Below are positions 1 to 10,067 of a DNA stretch of 64,000 bases, in pieces; positions within the stretch are counted from its first letter, which is position 1, and each line of letters opens with the position of its first letter. The translations under genes were made by a program, and so were the position numbers. The notes under the pieces were generated by a model. It saw only the letters and a list, made by a program, of their open reading frames with translations. It was not told the origin of the DNA and did not search any database. The stretch is from Candidatus Accumulibacter proximus (GTDB lineage: Bacteria > Pseudomonadota > Gammaproteobacteria > Burkholderiales > Rhodocyclaceae): positions 1-64,000 of the forward strand of contig JADJMH010000029.1 in NCBI GenBank assembly GCA_016709675.1, written 5' to 3'.

Positions 1-986
1 GGCCTTGAGAATCGCTGCGGTGAAAATCTTGGTCGATTCAGGGCGCGGTCGAAACCCCAACCTATCCGGAACGCCATCGACGTCGTTGGCGCTGCCAGTA
101 ATGGCGCTGGCGTCAATTTTGTCGGCAATGACAAAGTCGACAGGAAGCAGGATCTGTTTGCCTTTCTCCTTGGCCTTCTTCATCAGGTCGAGCCCGGTAG
201 CCCCGCGCTATTCGTCGAACAGCGAGTTCCCGATCAACATGCCCAGGGGGCTTCTTGAACGTGAAGGCCATGCCGCCACCGATGATGATCTGATCGGCCT
301 TATCGAAACGGTGTTGATCAGCTGGATCTTGTCAGCTACCTTGGCGCCACCAAGGATCGCCAGCCGTTGCGGCGATTCAGGCACAGCCAAAACAGCAAGT
401 TCGGGTAACCGGCTTGGCGCGCTGGGGCAGCTGGACGCCTGGTCATTGACGAGTGGTCGCGGTGGGCGGTGCCGAAGCATCGTTGATGTAGTTATCATCG
501 GCAAGCCTGGTCAGCGAGGCGCCGGAAGGCTTTCCCGTCATCGGGGGTTGGCCTTAGAGCTAAGTGACCGGCTACCGTCGGCATTGATGACGCTGGCTCA
601 CCTTCCTCCTCGATATGGAAGCGGAGTTTTTCGAGCAGAATGACCTCGCCGGGCCCAGTCTGAGCACAGGCGAGCTTCGACTTCCGGCCCACGACACAAT
701 CGGCAAGGAACTTCACTGGTTGCCCGAGAGCCCGAGCAGGCGCGGTGGCAACCGGCGAAATGTACTGCGGCATAACCTTGCCGTCAGGACAGCCAAGATG
801 AGACATGAGAATGACTGCGGCGCCCCTTTTCCAGAGCATACTTGATCGTCGGCAGCGCACATACGATACGCTTGGTATTGAGTGATAGCGCCGGTCTCCT
901 TGTCCCGGGGACGTTGAAGTCAAGCGAATCCAGGGGCGCTTGCCTTCGAGGGCGGGATCTTCGATGAACAGTTTGGATGATTTCAT
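1..986 (-). pseudogene. pgk: Phosphoglycerate kinase pseudogene (3' end beyond the window)
   Basis: Pieces of phosphoglycerate kinase, the glycolytic/Calvin-cycle enzyme that transfers phosphate between 1,3-bisphosphoglycerate and ADP, lie in order but in different minus-strand frames. Recognisable pieces are the N-terminus MKSSKLFIED (ATG at 986), AAVILMSHLG, PVKFLADCV, EVILLEKLRFHIEEEG, LAILGGAKVADKIQLIN, GNSLFDE and LPVDFVIADK. An in-frame TAG directly follows the FDE piece near 223, and the family stretch RVDFNVP is shifted near 920. At least three indels and one stop are needed, so no full-length protein can be made. Downstream sequence continues past position 1. The identification is firm. 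Whether the damage is biological or due to sequence error is open. Confidence 0.85.
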
Positions 987-1179
987 CGAGAGTGAGGTTG
1001 GTGTTACGAAAAAGGCAGGAATGAGGATCGAAAATGGCAATAGTGTCTCCGTATTGGCTGTATCAAAACTCCTCGACGACCTCTTAGCCACTGCGTTGAG
1101 AAAATGAAACATGAGGAAAGCGTTTCCAACCACGCAGACGAAGTATCGTTGGCGCCGCTCCCGAGTCAATTGTCTCGTG

Positions 1180-2791
1180 TCAAGTGGCAGGTTCCGATTT
1201 CAGTAATAGACTCAAGGCTTGCTGTATCTGCTCAAACTCGTGCAGATACGCTTTCGCTACCTCGCGATTGGTGGCCAGCACCGTCAGGTCACGGGAAAAA
1301 ACCGAAGTGTTGTACCAGTTGAAACTGCCTTCGATGACCGTCGCCTCGTCGATGATGCAGTACTTGAGATGGATTGGCGAGTAGTGTACTCGGGTGATCC
1401 GTCATCCGTAAACCAGTCCGACCGGAATGCCGGCTGTTCTCAACCCCTGCACGGCCGGAAGCAACGGGCGGTTGGTTCATCGGCCATCGATCGTTCGATG
1501 CCAACTCACCTTGCCTGGCCAGATGACCATTGAGCAGGACGTGGACATGGACCCCGCGGTGCTTGGCGTGTATCAAGGCGTCGATCACGCACTGTCTCCG
1601 TGCTCGCCAAGAAGGTTACCAATCAGGAACAGCGTCAGCTAGATTGAATGCCTTGCGCGATGGATCTCGCAGCCAGGATGGCGTGGTGCGGAAGGTAGTG
1701 TCGTCGAGCAGGGAATGTCGGCCGTAGGTGTAGAGCAGGTTGAAAGGGCTGAGCGGGTCGATGCCATATTTCTGATTGACCCCTCCCGCGCTCGCTCTGA
1801 AATACGTTGTCCAGCAGACGGCAAACGCCTTTCGAATGAAAGGTCATTCCCGATTCCCAGTTCGCCCACCAGCGGTCGAAGGTGATATTGAACGAGCCAG
1901 TATGCAATCCTCATCGTTGAAGATGATGAACTTGGTATGCATGTCGGGATCGACCTCGATCAGGTGATGATGTAGCGTACAGAAAACGCCCACCAGTTCG
2001 ACGCCGGCGCGCTTCAGTCGCGCATAGTTTTTCACTGTTGGTGAGGGTCATCTTCCGCCAGTCGACAATGCACTGGACCCAGACTCCGTGGTGGCTGGCA
2101 TGCACCAGATGGCGCGTGAAGTCATGGTCGTCAATGCAGTCACAACTCACCTTGATGGTGCAAAAGCGCTGGGGATGCGCGTGCTTGCAGCGAATGGCCT
2201 TGTCGATGTGATCGTGGATGAAGCGCTTGGGATGATACGGATGATACTGCTGCCCCTTGGTGAACTGCGGGAATCAGATGCAGGGAATCGAAATGATGGT
2301 TGTACCAGTCGACGTCGCTTTGCAGTTGCCAGGCGTTGCATTCGTGGGTGCGATAACCGTTGTGCGTGGCCCAATGCGAAGTGATTCTTCGGTACTGCGG
2401 GTGCTCGTCGCGCAACTGCGACCATTCCATGAAGATGTACTCGAGCTGCGAGGGCACGGGTGCTCGTCACGATTGCACGACAGCGAACTTGACACAATCG
2501 ATGTGCCCGAAACTGCGTGACGAGGGATGGATGTAGAAATCCCGCGTGCGCCGCCTCGCGATGGTTCCACTGGATGTCGTAGGGGTCGGTGTCAACAATG
2601 TAGGTTTCGCAAATATTGTTGTCCCGATAGACGCGGAGGACAACCTTCACGTTGACCTGTACGCCGAACGACACATCGAAGATGATCTTGCCCCAGCGCA
2701 GGTAGAATTTCTCGTTGAAGTCGTTGGTCCGCACGAACGAACCGCCAAGGTTTCCGTGCCCAGGAACCGCGTAATGTTCTGCTGTATCCAT
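1180..2791 (-). pseudogene. Phospholipase D-like protein, multiply frameshifted
   Basis: The minus strand encodes a phospholipase D superfamily protein broken into at least four frames. Two HKD-type motifs remain: MHTKFIIFNDED followed by a GSFN-like element near 1880-1930, and KYCIIDEATVIEGSFNW near 1320-1360, where the expected HSK reads HLK. The segment DALIHAKHRGVHVHVLLNG near 1550 is also typical of the family. The N-terminal ~100 residues (from ATG 2791, with YRDNNICETYIVDTDPYD) are not a domain I recognise. The C-terminus ends at 1180. The family hydrolyses phosphodiester bonds in phospholipids or nucleic acids; the substrate cannot be told here. It sits 80 bases downstream of the broken EEP gene and may have formed an operon with it. 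Confidence 0.75.
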
Positions 2792-2872
2792 GTGAAAAGA
2801 AGACCACCTATATTATTTGGCGCGGACTCGACACGGCAGGTGCCGCGTCCGCGATAAGAACTCGCCCACCAC

Positions 2873-4376
2873 TCATGTTGGCTCGAAGGTCATCAGATAG
2901 CCAAAATGGTCGGACACTCTTCCATAATCCTGCTCGGTGAACACCGCCCGGCTGGCGGTGGCCGCAAGTCCACTGCCCTTGCGGAGGAAAACATAATCAA
3001 TGCGATGATCCTCGTCCAGGCAGCGCTCCCCAGTGAGCATCCCTCGCCGTGAAGATCCGGCGAAAAACCTGTAGCGAGTTTGCCGAAAGATACTGATCAT
3101 CATATTCGTTGGAATCGACCACGAGCTGATAACCCCTTGAACCCGCCTTGATGTTGAAGTCCCCACAAAGCATGGTTGCGGTCACCTGATGGGTATGCTC
3201 ATCCGCTGCCCATTGACGCAGATTCTCGAATTGCTCGGCGAACCCATCCTCCCACCAGCTCAAATGGGAGGAGAAGACATTGATCAGGCCGACATAAGGT
3301 ACTCTTACCTGGGCCATCACCACCTTGCGCGAGTGGATGCTGTAGGGGTCGCGACTGCTTGAAACATATCGACCCTGATGCCTCTCTATCGGGTATCGGC
3401 TCAGGACCGCGACCCCCCTCGCGATAGCGGTCAAAACCAAGATGCGACCAATCAGTCACCAGATGGTAGGGAGATTTGATCCGTTCGTTGATGATCCGCG
3501 CGGTATTGGTCTGCCAGTCGCCCTTGCCGTCATTCCACAGCTCGGCCACTTCCTGCAGGCAGACGATGTCGACATCCTGCGCGTCAATTGCCCTCGCGAT
3601 CCGGGACAGCTTGTCGTCCTGATTCTCTTCCTGGCAGCAGTGCAGATTCAGGATCATCACCGTCAGCGGCCGACGCTGAACCGAGTAGTTCTGCCCGAAG
3701 TTGTCATCCCAAAGGACTTCCTGCCGGGTTTCACAGGAGATCCTGTAGTGAACCCTACAGCCCCCGTCACCTTCAGCACCGTATTCCAAATCTGACAACC
3801 GTAGTGATTGGGGTTTCTCGCGTTGCTGAGGAACTCGCTGTCCCAGTAGTTGCGCCCGTGGTGGCAGGCCGACTTGCGCGAGTTCCGCCAGTCGTCTCGC
3901 GTCCAGTGAATCGTGACTCTGCGCGCCTGCAAAGCAGCATCCACTGCCACCACAACCGGTAAAGGTTTTCGCCATCAGCCAGACGGCGCCCGAACTCGAC
4001 ATTCAGAAGCCGGCCCTTGTCAGCCAGCATGATCCCCGAATCTGCCTGCAACGAATGGTTCTCACCCTGCTGGTTATCCCAGTACTCCGCGCCGGACACC
4101 CGATAGCGCAAGGCGAACTGGATATTGCCGGAAGTGATTGATCGGTCGCGGCAGCAAAGGCCATCCGGGCGAACCAGTATTCCTGGTTCCGGCCGGCCTT
4201 GCCATGATAGGCAGCGGCCAAGGTATGCCACACGCCATCTTCGCCGGCCCACGCCACATCAACGCTCTTGTCGAAGGCAAGGTCGTCCACCAGCACAAGA
4301 AACGACAGTTCCTGCTCGGGCACCGGGCTTTTCGGGTGATTAAATTCTTTGCGTAGAGTAGAGTGATCTTGTTCAT
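2873..4376 (-). pseudogene. Endonuclease/exonuclease/phosphatase protein with two CBM21-like modules, frameshifted
   Basis: Minus-strand remains of a secreted or surface-type protein. From the N-terminus, two carbohydrate-binding-like repeats can be read. The first has WAGEDGVWHTL and YWDNQQGENHSLQ; the second has VTIHWTRDDW and LWDDNFGQNYSVQ. The paired WD-x-x-x-G-x-N-(Y/H) pattern resembles CBM21 starch-binding modules. They are followed by an EEP fold with MILNLHCCQEENQDDK, DVDIVCLQEVAELW, MLCGDFNIKAGS and a terminal VSDHFGYLM (the conserved SDH). Frame changes occur just after the start (near 4350), in the second repeat, near 3430 and near 3050. The EEP superfamily cleaves phosphodiesters or phosphoesters. 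The start at 4376 (MNKITLLYAK) is my choice. Confidence 0.72.
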
Positions 4377-4387
4377 TGTTCCCCGCG

Positions 4388-6172
4388 TCAAGGGTCGAAT
4401 GCAGAGGTTGGAGATTGGCCTGAATCTGTCTTCGTCGCTGCTGGCGCTTTCACCACCAGTACATCTTCCATGACCAGATACTGCAGGTCGGACCCGAAGA
4501 ACATGTTCAGGGCATCGGTCGGTGAGCAGATCATCGGCTCGCCACGGCGGTTGAGCGAAGTGTTGAGAACGACACCATTACCGGTCAGTTTTTCGAGTTC
4601 CACCATCAAATCATAATAGCGTGGGTTGAACTCGCGCTGCAGCACCTGCGCGCGCGATGTCCCGTCCTCGTGCACCACTTCGGGAACGCGCTCCTTCCAG
4701 CCCTTGGCTACCCTAAAGGTAAAGGTCATGAAGGGTGCCGGATGTTCACTGCCCAGCATCTGTGGTCCGACAGTGTCGAGCATGCTGGGGCAGAATGGGC
4801 GCCAGCGTTCGCGGAACTTGATCTGGGCATTGATCCGGTCGGCGACGCCGGGGGCACTCGGGCAACCGAGGATCGAACGTCCGCCAAGGGCCCGCGGGCC
4901 AAACTCCATTCGCCCCTGAAACCAGGCCACCGGCTCCCGTCGGCGAGCAGTCGGGCAATGTGCTGCGGCACGTTGCTCAACCGTTGCCATGCGGGCCGCG
5001 CAGGATGGCGAGCACAGGCGGCGACGACGTCTTCGTTGCTGTACGCGGGGCCGAGGGTGAACATGCTCCATCTTCTCGACCGCAACGCCCCGCTGCACGG
5101 ACACATAGGCCGCAGCGCCGACGGCCGTGCCGGCGTCCCCCGAGGCAGGCTGAACGAAGAGCTCGCGGACGTCCGGACGGGCGATGATTTTCTGGTTGAG
5201 CTTGACGTTCAATGCGCCGCCACCCGAAAAAGCAAGTCGGCCGGTCTCCCGCAGAATCTCTCCCAGGTAATGATCGATCATCCGCAGCGACAGATCCTCG
5301 AAGAGCTTCTGCATGCTTGCCGCGTAGTGGATGTAGGGGTCGTCGGCGATGTCTCCCGAACGTTTCGGGCCCAGCCATTCGACCAGCTTGGGCGAAAAGT
5401 AGTAGCCCTTGCCGTTCTCCTTATAACGGCGGAAGCCTATCACGTTGGCGTAGGCCGTGTTGACCGTCAGCTCGCCATCCTCAAACTTCGCCAGGCGCGA
5501 GAAATCGTATCGCCCGGCGTCGCCGTAAGGCGCCATGCCCATCACCTTGTACTCGCCGTCGAGCATCTCGAAACCGAGATATTCGGTCAGGGCGCCATAC
5601 AGGCCGCCCAACGAATCGGGATCGTAGAACTCCTTGATCTTGTGAATCCTGCCGTTCTCGCCGTAGCCGAAGAAGGTGGTCGCGTATTCGCCCTTGCCGT
5701 CGATGCCGAGAATCGCTGTCCTTTCCTTGAACCCGGCGCAATGGTAGGCACTGGCGGCGTGCGCGAGGTGATGCTCGACCGGCACGATCTCGGTTGTCTG
5801 TAGGTCGAAGCCAAGTTGCAGGAGGCACCACTCGATACGCTTGCGGTAGCGATCGAAGCGCCGGTTGCCGGTCAGGATGGCGTCCAGTCCGCGGTCGGGA
5901 GCATACCAGTAGCGTTTCGCATAGTGCCAGCGCGCCGGTTCGGACAGGCTGATCGGGGCAAAGGGGATGGCCACCGCATCTACCTCCCCCGGCCTGATGC
6001 CGGCAAACTCCAGGCAGAACTTCGCAGCCTCGTAGGGCATACGGTTTTTGGCGTGCTTGTCGCGAACGAAACGCTCCTCCTCTGCCGCTGCGACGAGCTT
6101 GCCGTCGATATAGAGCGCTGCCGAAGGATCGTGGGTCAGTGCGCCGGACAGGCCGAGTAGGTTCAGTGCCAA
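4388..6172 (-). CDS. NodU/CmcH-family carbamoyltransferase (internal compensated frameshift)
   Basis: A 594-residue member of the carbamoyltransferase family that uses carbamoyl phosphate to O-carbamoylate sugars or other small molecules. The N-terminal half has the ASKHA-type fold (LGLSGALTHDPSAAL, EHHLAHAASAYH with its metal-binding histidines, IDGKGEYATTFFG, LAFSGGGALNVKLNQ). The C-terminal half has the YrdC-like carbamoyl-transfer region (FQGRMEFGPRALGGRSILG, NTSLNRRGEP). Between ~5055 and ~4937 the frame reads an arginine-rich stretch. The neighbouring frame reads the expected family sequence there (LGPAYSNEDVVAACARHP, NVPQHIARLLADG). One extra and one missing base restore the frame. As read, about 40 residues are scrambled, which probably inactivates the protein unless this is sequence error. 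The gene lies 143 bases downstream of the lpxL-like gene, on the same strand. Confidence 0.88.
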   Translation of the reverse strand: MALNLLGLSGALTHDPSAALYIDGKLVAAAEEERFVRDKHAKNRMPYEAAKFCLEFAGIRPGEVDAVAIPFAPISLSEPARWHYAKRYWYAPDRGLDAILTGNRRFDRYRKRIEWCLLQLGFDLQTTEIVPVEHHLAHAASAYHCAGFKERTAILGIDGKGEYATTFFGYGENGRIHKIKEFYDPDSLGGLYGALTEYLGFEMLDGEYKVMGMAPYGDAGRYDFSRLAKFEDGELTVNTAYANVIGFRRYKENGKGYYFSPKLVEWLGPKRSGDIADDPYIHYAASMQKLFEDLSLRMIDHYLGEILRETGRLAFSGGGALNVKLNQKIIARPDVRELFVQPASGDAGTAVGAAAYVSVQRGVAVEKMEHVHPRPRVQQRRRRRRLCSPSCAARMATVEQRAAAHCPTARRREPVAWFQGRMEFGPRALGGRSILGCPSAPGVADRINAQIKFRERWRPFCPSMLDTVGPQMLGSEHPAPFMTFTFRVAKGWKERVPEVVHEDGTSRAQVLQREFNPRYYDLMVELEKLTGNGVVLNTSLNRRGEPMICSPTDALNMFFGSDLQYLVMEDVLVVKAPAATKTDSGQSPTSAFDP

Positions 6173-6315
6173 AGTCGAGGTCTCAAAGGATCGTATTTTC
6201 GGCCCACGCAGCCGAAAGGCGACCGCTGACCGACGAATACGCTAAGTATACCTGCGGCGGACCCTCTTCGGTTCCCTGGTGGACGAAGCTGCCCGCCGAC
6301 CGGACCGAACGCCGA

Positions 6316-7191
6316 TCAATAGGGGCGCGGCTCGCCCGTTGGCCGGGTCTTGAAACGACGATGCACCCAGTAGTACTGCTCGGGCATGGTGCGCACGGCC
6401 GCTTCGATCCACGCGTTCATGCGTCGGGTATCGGCCTCGACGTCGTCGGTCGGAAAGTCCTGCCATGGCTCGCCAACCGTCACGGCATAGCCCTCGCCGC
6501 CGGGCAGGATGCGCGTCACGCAGGGAACGACGGCAGCGCCGGCCAGCCGTGCCAGTCGCGACAGACCCGGGACGGTTGCCGCCAGCACCCCAAAGAAGGG
6601 GACAAAGATCGAATCCTTGGGCCCGAAATCCATGTCCGGCAGGTAGTACAGGGGGCGCCCCGCCTTCATCGCCCGTATACTCGCACGCACGCTTTCGTCA
6701 CGTGAGAGCAGTAGCTGATCGCCAAAACGACGACGGCCGCGTAGCAGCAGGCGGTCAAAGACGGGGTTGGACTGTTCGGCGTAAATGCTCGCGCTGTCGA
6801 AGCGCATGGCAATCCCGGCACCACCGGCGTCGAGCCCGACGAAGTGCGGCGTCAGCATCAGTACCGGCCGGCCGGCCGCGAGCAGCGTCCGCATGCGCTC
6901 TTCGCCCTCCACCCGGATCAGCCGCGACAGCCTCTCCGGATGGCACCAGAGCAGCAGGCTGCGCTCGAGCACACTGCGGCCAAGCACCCTGAAATGTGCG
7001 TTCGCCAGCTGCCGACGCTGTTCATCATCGAGTTCCGGGAAGCACAGGCGAAGATTCACCAGGACAATGTGCCGGCGCCGACGGGCAAGCACGAAGAACG
7101 CACTGCCGAGCGCATTGCCGCAGGCCGCCAGAACGGACAAGGGAAGGAAATGCAGCAGCCAGAGCGCTGCGACGAGCAGTCGACTCAGCAC
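6316..7191 (-). CDS. lpxL: Lipid A biosynthesis acyltransferase (LpxL/HtrB family)
   Basis: A 291-residue inner-membrane acyltransferase of the LpxL/LpxM family, which adds a secondary acyl chain to Kdo2-lipid IVA or a related lipid. An N-terminal hydrophobic segment (residues ~5-30) is followed by the catalytic H-x4-D motif (TPHFVGLDAGG, about residue 115) and by a conserved YYLPDMDFGPKDSIFVPFFG block. The C-terminus YYWVHRRFKTRPTGE is typical of the family. The length is normal. The family also includes acyltransferases for ornithine lipids and glycolipids, so the exact acceptor is not certain. The preceding gene on this strand, hom, ends 257 bases upstream. Confidence 0.9.
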   Translation of the reverse strand: MLSRLLVAALWLLHFLPLSVLAACGNALGSAFFVLARRRRHIVLVNLRLCFPELDDEQRRQLANAHFRVLGRSVLERSLLLWCHPERLSRLIRVEGEERMRTLLAAGRPVLMLTPHFVGLDAGGAGIAMRFDSASIYAEQSNPVFDRLLLRGRRRFGDQLLLSRDESVRASIRAMKAGRPLYYLPDMDFGPKDSIFVPFFGVLAATVPGLSRLARLAGAAVVPCVTRILPGGEGYAVTVGEPWQDFPTDDVEADTRRMNAWIEAAVRTMPEQYYWVHRRFKTRPTGEPRPY

Positions 7192-7448
7192 CGGCTCAGG
7201 TGGCAGCAGTCAGTCTGGCCTCGATACAGGTCTTTCATGCCATGCAGCCTCATGCCACGGTTCGTTGGTCGGAAGTTCAGGCGTCGTTGGCGCGGTATTG
7301 TACTTTCATCAAGGCGACGGCGACGCGCTTTTCCGTATGCCCCGTAGCGACACAGCGCATCCCGATGACGGTCAAGGCCGCACCGGCAGCGGCACGACAG
7401 TGCATACCGCCTTTGAGTGGATGCTGCAAGTCGTCGATGCCGGTCCCA
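7192..7448. other. Gene-free gap downstream of hom
   Basis: I see no protein with family resemblance in this 257-base gap on either strand. In many betaproteobacteria threonine synthase (thrC) follows hom; none is visible here or elsewhere in the window. The open frames present are shadows of the flanking genes. Confidence 0.5.
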
Positions 7449-8759
7449 CTACAGCAATTCTTCCAGCCGCCAGCGAATGATCCGGCCCTTGACCGCTGCC
7501 AGCGACTCGATGCCGGCAATCGCGGTGTCGACATTCCGTTCACGCGTCTTGTGGGTGAGCATGATGATGTCGGTCTGCTCTTCACCCTCGGCCGGCTCGC
7601 GCTGGATCATGGCGACGATCGAGATGCCATCCTCTGCCAGGATACGCGTCACGTCAGCGAGCACCCCCGGCCGGTCTTCAACGCGCAGGCGCAGGTAGTA
7701 GCTGCAGACGACATCGGCGATCGGCAGAATGGCCAGATCGAGCATCGCGTCGGGCTGAAAGGCGAGATGCGGTACGCGGTGCTCGGGGTCGGCGGTGTGC
7801 ATGCGTGTCACATCGACCAGGTCGGCGATCACCGCCGAGGCCGTCGGCTCGGCGCCGGCGCCCTTGCCGTAGTAGAGCGTGGCACCGACGGCATCGCCCT
7901 TTACCAGCACCGCGTTCATCGCGCCCTCGACGTTGGCGATCAGCCGTTTGGCGGGAATCAGCGTCGGATGCACGCGCAACTCGACGCCCTCGGGGGTGCG
8001 CTTGGTAATGCCGAGCAGCTTGATGCGATAACCGAGTTGTTCGGCGTACTTGATGTCAGCGGCGTCTAGCTGGCTGATACCCTCGATGTACGCCTGGTCG
8101 AAACTCATCGAGTTGCCAAAAGCGATCGCCGACATGATCGAGAGCTTGTGCGCGGCGTCCACCCCTTCGATGTCGAAGGTGGGATCGGCCTCCGCGTAGC
8201 CGAGTCGTTGCGCTTCCTTGAGTACCGCTGCGAAAGACAGCCCCTTATCCCGCATCTCGGAGAGGATGAAGTTGGTCGTGCCGTTGATGATGCCGGCGAT
8301 CCACTCGATACGGTTGGCGGTGAGGCCTTCGCGCAGCGCCTTGATGATTGGAATGCCGCCGGCGACGGCGGCTTCGAAAGCGACCATCACGCCTTTCTCC
8401 TGCGCGGCGGCAAAAATCTCGTTGCCATGTTTTGCCAGCAAGGCCTTGTTGGCGGTCACCACATGCTTGCCATTGGCGATCGCTTGCAGCACTAGCTCCC
8501 TGGCGACGCCATAGCCGCCGATCAGTTCGACGACGATGTCCACCTCCGGGTCGCTGACCACGGCAAAGGCATCGTCGGTAACCCGACAGCTACCCCCAGT
8601 CAGTTGGCGCGTCCGTTCGAGGTCCCGGTCGGCAACGATGCTGACCTGAATGGGACGACCAGCGCGGCGGGTGATTTCTTCGGCATTGCGCTTGAGTACG
8701 GCGTAGGTGCCGCCACCGACGGTGCCGATTCCAAGCAATCCAACGTTGATCGGTTTCAT
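7449..8759 (-). CDS. hom: Homoserine dehydrogenase
   Basis: A 436-residue enzyme reducing aspartate semialdehyde to homoserine, on the shared route to threonine and methionine. The NAD(P)-binding fold begins MKPINVGLLGIGTVGGGTY (G-x-G-x-x-G at residues 10-15). The catalytic region has VVTANKALLAKHG and AAVAGGIPIIKALREGL. The loop GIINGTTNFILSEM and FDIEGVDAAHKLSIM are also clear. A C-terminal ACT domain (RLRVEDRPGVLADVTRILAEDGISI, from about residue 350) indicates allosteric control, usually by threonine. The start at 8759 matches the family; eleven upstream codons are open but unlike the family. It is the last gene of an alaC-alaA-hom run. Confidence 0.95.
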   Translation of the reverse strand: MKPINVGLLGIGTVGGGTYAVLKRNAEEITRRAGRPIQVSIVADRDLERTRQLTGGSCRVTDDAFAVVSDPEVDIVVELIGGYGVARELVLQAIANGKHVVTANKALLAKHGNEIFAAAQEKGVMVAFEAAVAGGIPIIKALREGLTANRIEWIAGIINGTTNFILSEMRDKGLSFAAVLKEAQRLGYAEADPTFDIEGVDAAHKLSIMSAIAFGNSMSFDQAYIEGISQLDAADIKYAEQLGYRIKLLGITKRTPEGVELRVHPTLIPAKRLIANVEGAMNAVLVKGDAVGATLYYGKGAGAEPTASAVIADLVDVTRMHTADPEHRVPHLAFQPDAMLDLAILPIADVVCSYYLRLRVEDRPGVLADVTRILAEDGISIVAMIQREPAEGEEQTDIIMLTHKTRERNVDTAIAGIESLAAVKGRIIRWRLEELL

Positions 8760-8825
8760 AGAGCAGTCAGGTTGGGTGGGTAGAGAAAACAACTGCAGAG
8801 CAGGCGAGTGGCGGACTCCCGGCAG

Positions 8826-10058
8826 CTACGCCGAGGTTCCGGCGCGCCTGCGATAAGCGGCAAGAAAGCGTGCGATGCGGGCAATGGCGTCGCGCAAGTC
8901 GTCTTCATACGGCAGAAAGACGAGGCGGAAGTGATCAGGTGCTGGCCAGTTGAAGCCGGTGCCCTGGACCAGCAGTACGCGCTCCTCCTGCAGCAGTTCG
9001 GCAATGAAGTCCTGGTCATTGTCGATCGGATAGACCTGCGGATCGAGACGCGGAAACATGTAAAGCGCCGCCTTTGGCTTCACGCAGCTGACCCCGGGGA
9101 TGGCGGTAATCAGGGCATGTGCCAGGTCGCGCTGGCGGCACATGCGGCCACCCGGCGCGACCAGGTCGTCGATGCTCTGATAGCCGCCGAGCGCGGTCTG
9201 GATGGCATGCTGCGCCGGCACGTTGGCGCACAGTCGCATCGAGGCGAGCATGTCGAGGCCCTCGATGTAATCACGGGCCTCGCGCAGGTCGCCGGAAACG
9301 ACCATCCAGCCGGCGCGATAGCCGCACGAGCGGTAGTTCTTCGAAAGGCCGTTGAAGGTCACCGTCAGCACGTCCTCCGACAGGGAGGCAATCGCCGTGT
9401 GTGTGGCACCGTCGTAGAGCACCTTGTCGTACACCTCGTCGGCGTAGATGATCAGGTTGTGTTGGCGCGCGATGGCGACCATCTCGCGCAGCACGCTCTC
9501 TGGATACAGCGCACCGGTCGGGTTGTTCGGGTTGATCACCACCAGCGCGCGGGTTTTTGGCGTAATCCTGGAGCGCAGGTCGTCGAGGTCGGGCAGCCAC
9601 TCGTTCCCTTCGTCACAGAGGTAGTGACACGGCGTGCCGCTCGACAGGCTCACGGCAGCCGTCCATAAAGGATAGTCGGGCGCCGGTACCAGCACTTCGT
9701 CGCCGGCATTGAGGAGGGCGTTCATCGCCATCACGATCAGCTCCGAAACGCCATTGCCGATGTAGATGTCTTCGAGCGTCACCCCCTTGATGTGCTTCTG
9801 CTGCGTGTAATGCATCACCGCCTTGCGCGCCGAGAAGATGCCCTTCGAATCCGAATAACCCGCTGCATTCGGCAGGTTGCGGATCATGTCGAGCTGGATT
9901 TCCTCGGGCGCCTCGAAGCCAAAAGCGGCGAGGTTGCCGATGTTCAGCTTGATGATGTGGTGACCGTCGTCCTCCATCTGCCTGGCCTTCTGCAGAACGG
10001 CGCCGCGGATGTCGTAGCAGACGTTGTCGAGCTTGTTCGATTTGAGTACCGGTTTCAT
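8826..10058 (-). CDS. alaA: PLP-dependent alanine aminotransferase (AlaA-like)
   Basis: A 410-residue fold-type I aminotransferase that by family makes alanine from pyruvate and glutamate. Visible landmarks are IGNGVSELIVMAMNALL, VPAPDYPLWTAAVSL, NPNNPTGALYP, the Asp/Tyr of IIYADEVYDKVLYD, the Schiff-base lysine in FNGLSKNYRSCGYRAGWM, and the C-terminal arginine in FRLVFLP. It matches E. coli AlaA in size and motif order. It starts nine bases after the stop of the AlaC-like gene, so the two are almost certainly co-transcribed. Confidence 0.92.
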   Translation of the reverse strand: MKPVLKSNKLDNVCYDIRGAVLQKARQMEDDGHHIIKLNIGNLAAFGFEAPEEIQLDMIRNLPNAAGYSDSKGIFSARKAVMHYTQQKHIKGVTLEDIYIGNGVSELIVMAMNALLNAGDEVLVPAPDYPLWTAAVSLSSGTPCHYLCDEGNEWLPDLDDLRSRITPKTRALVVINPNNPTGALYPESVLREMVAIARQHNLIIYADEVYDKVLYDGATHTAIASLSEDVLTVTFNGLSKNYRSCGYRAGWMVVSGDLREARDYIEGLDMLASMRLCANVPAQHAIQTALGGYQSIDDLVAPGGRMCRQRDLAHALITAIPGVSCVKPKAALYMFPRLDPQVYPIDNDQDFIAELLQEERVLLVQGTGFNWPAPDHFRLVFLPYEDDLRDAIARIARFLAAYRRRAGTSA

Positions 10059-10067
10059 CGTCCTGGC

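Noticed and set aside
4670..5803. A 377-residue plus-strand frame
   Set aside because: Antisense to the carbamoyltransferase; no family resemblance.
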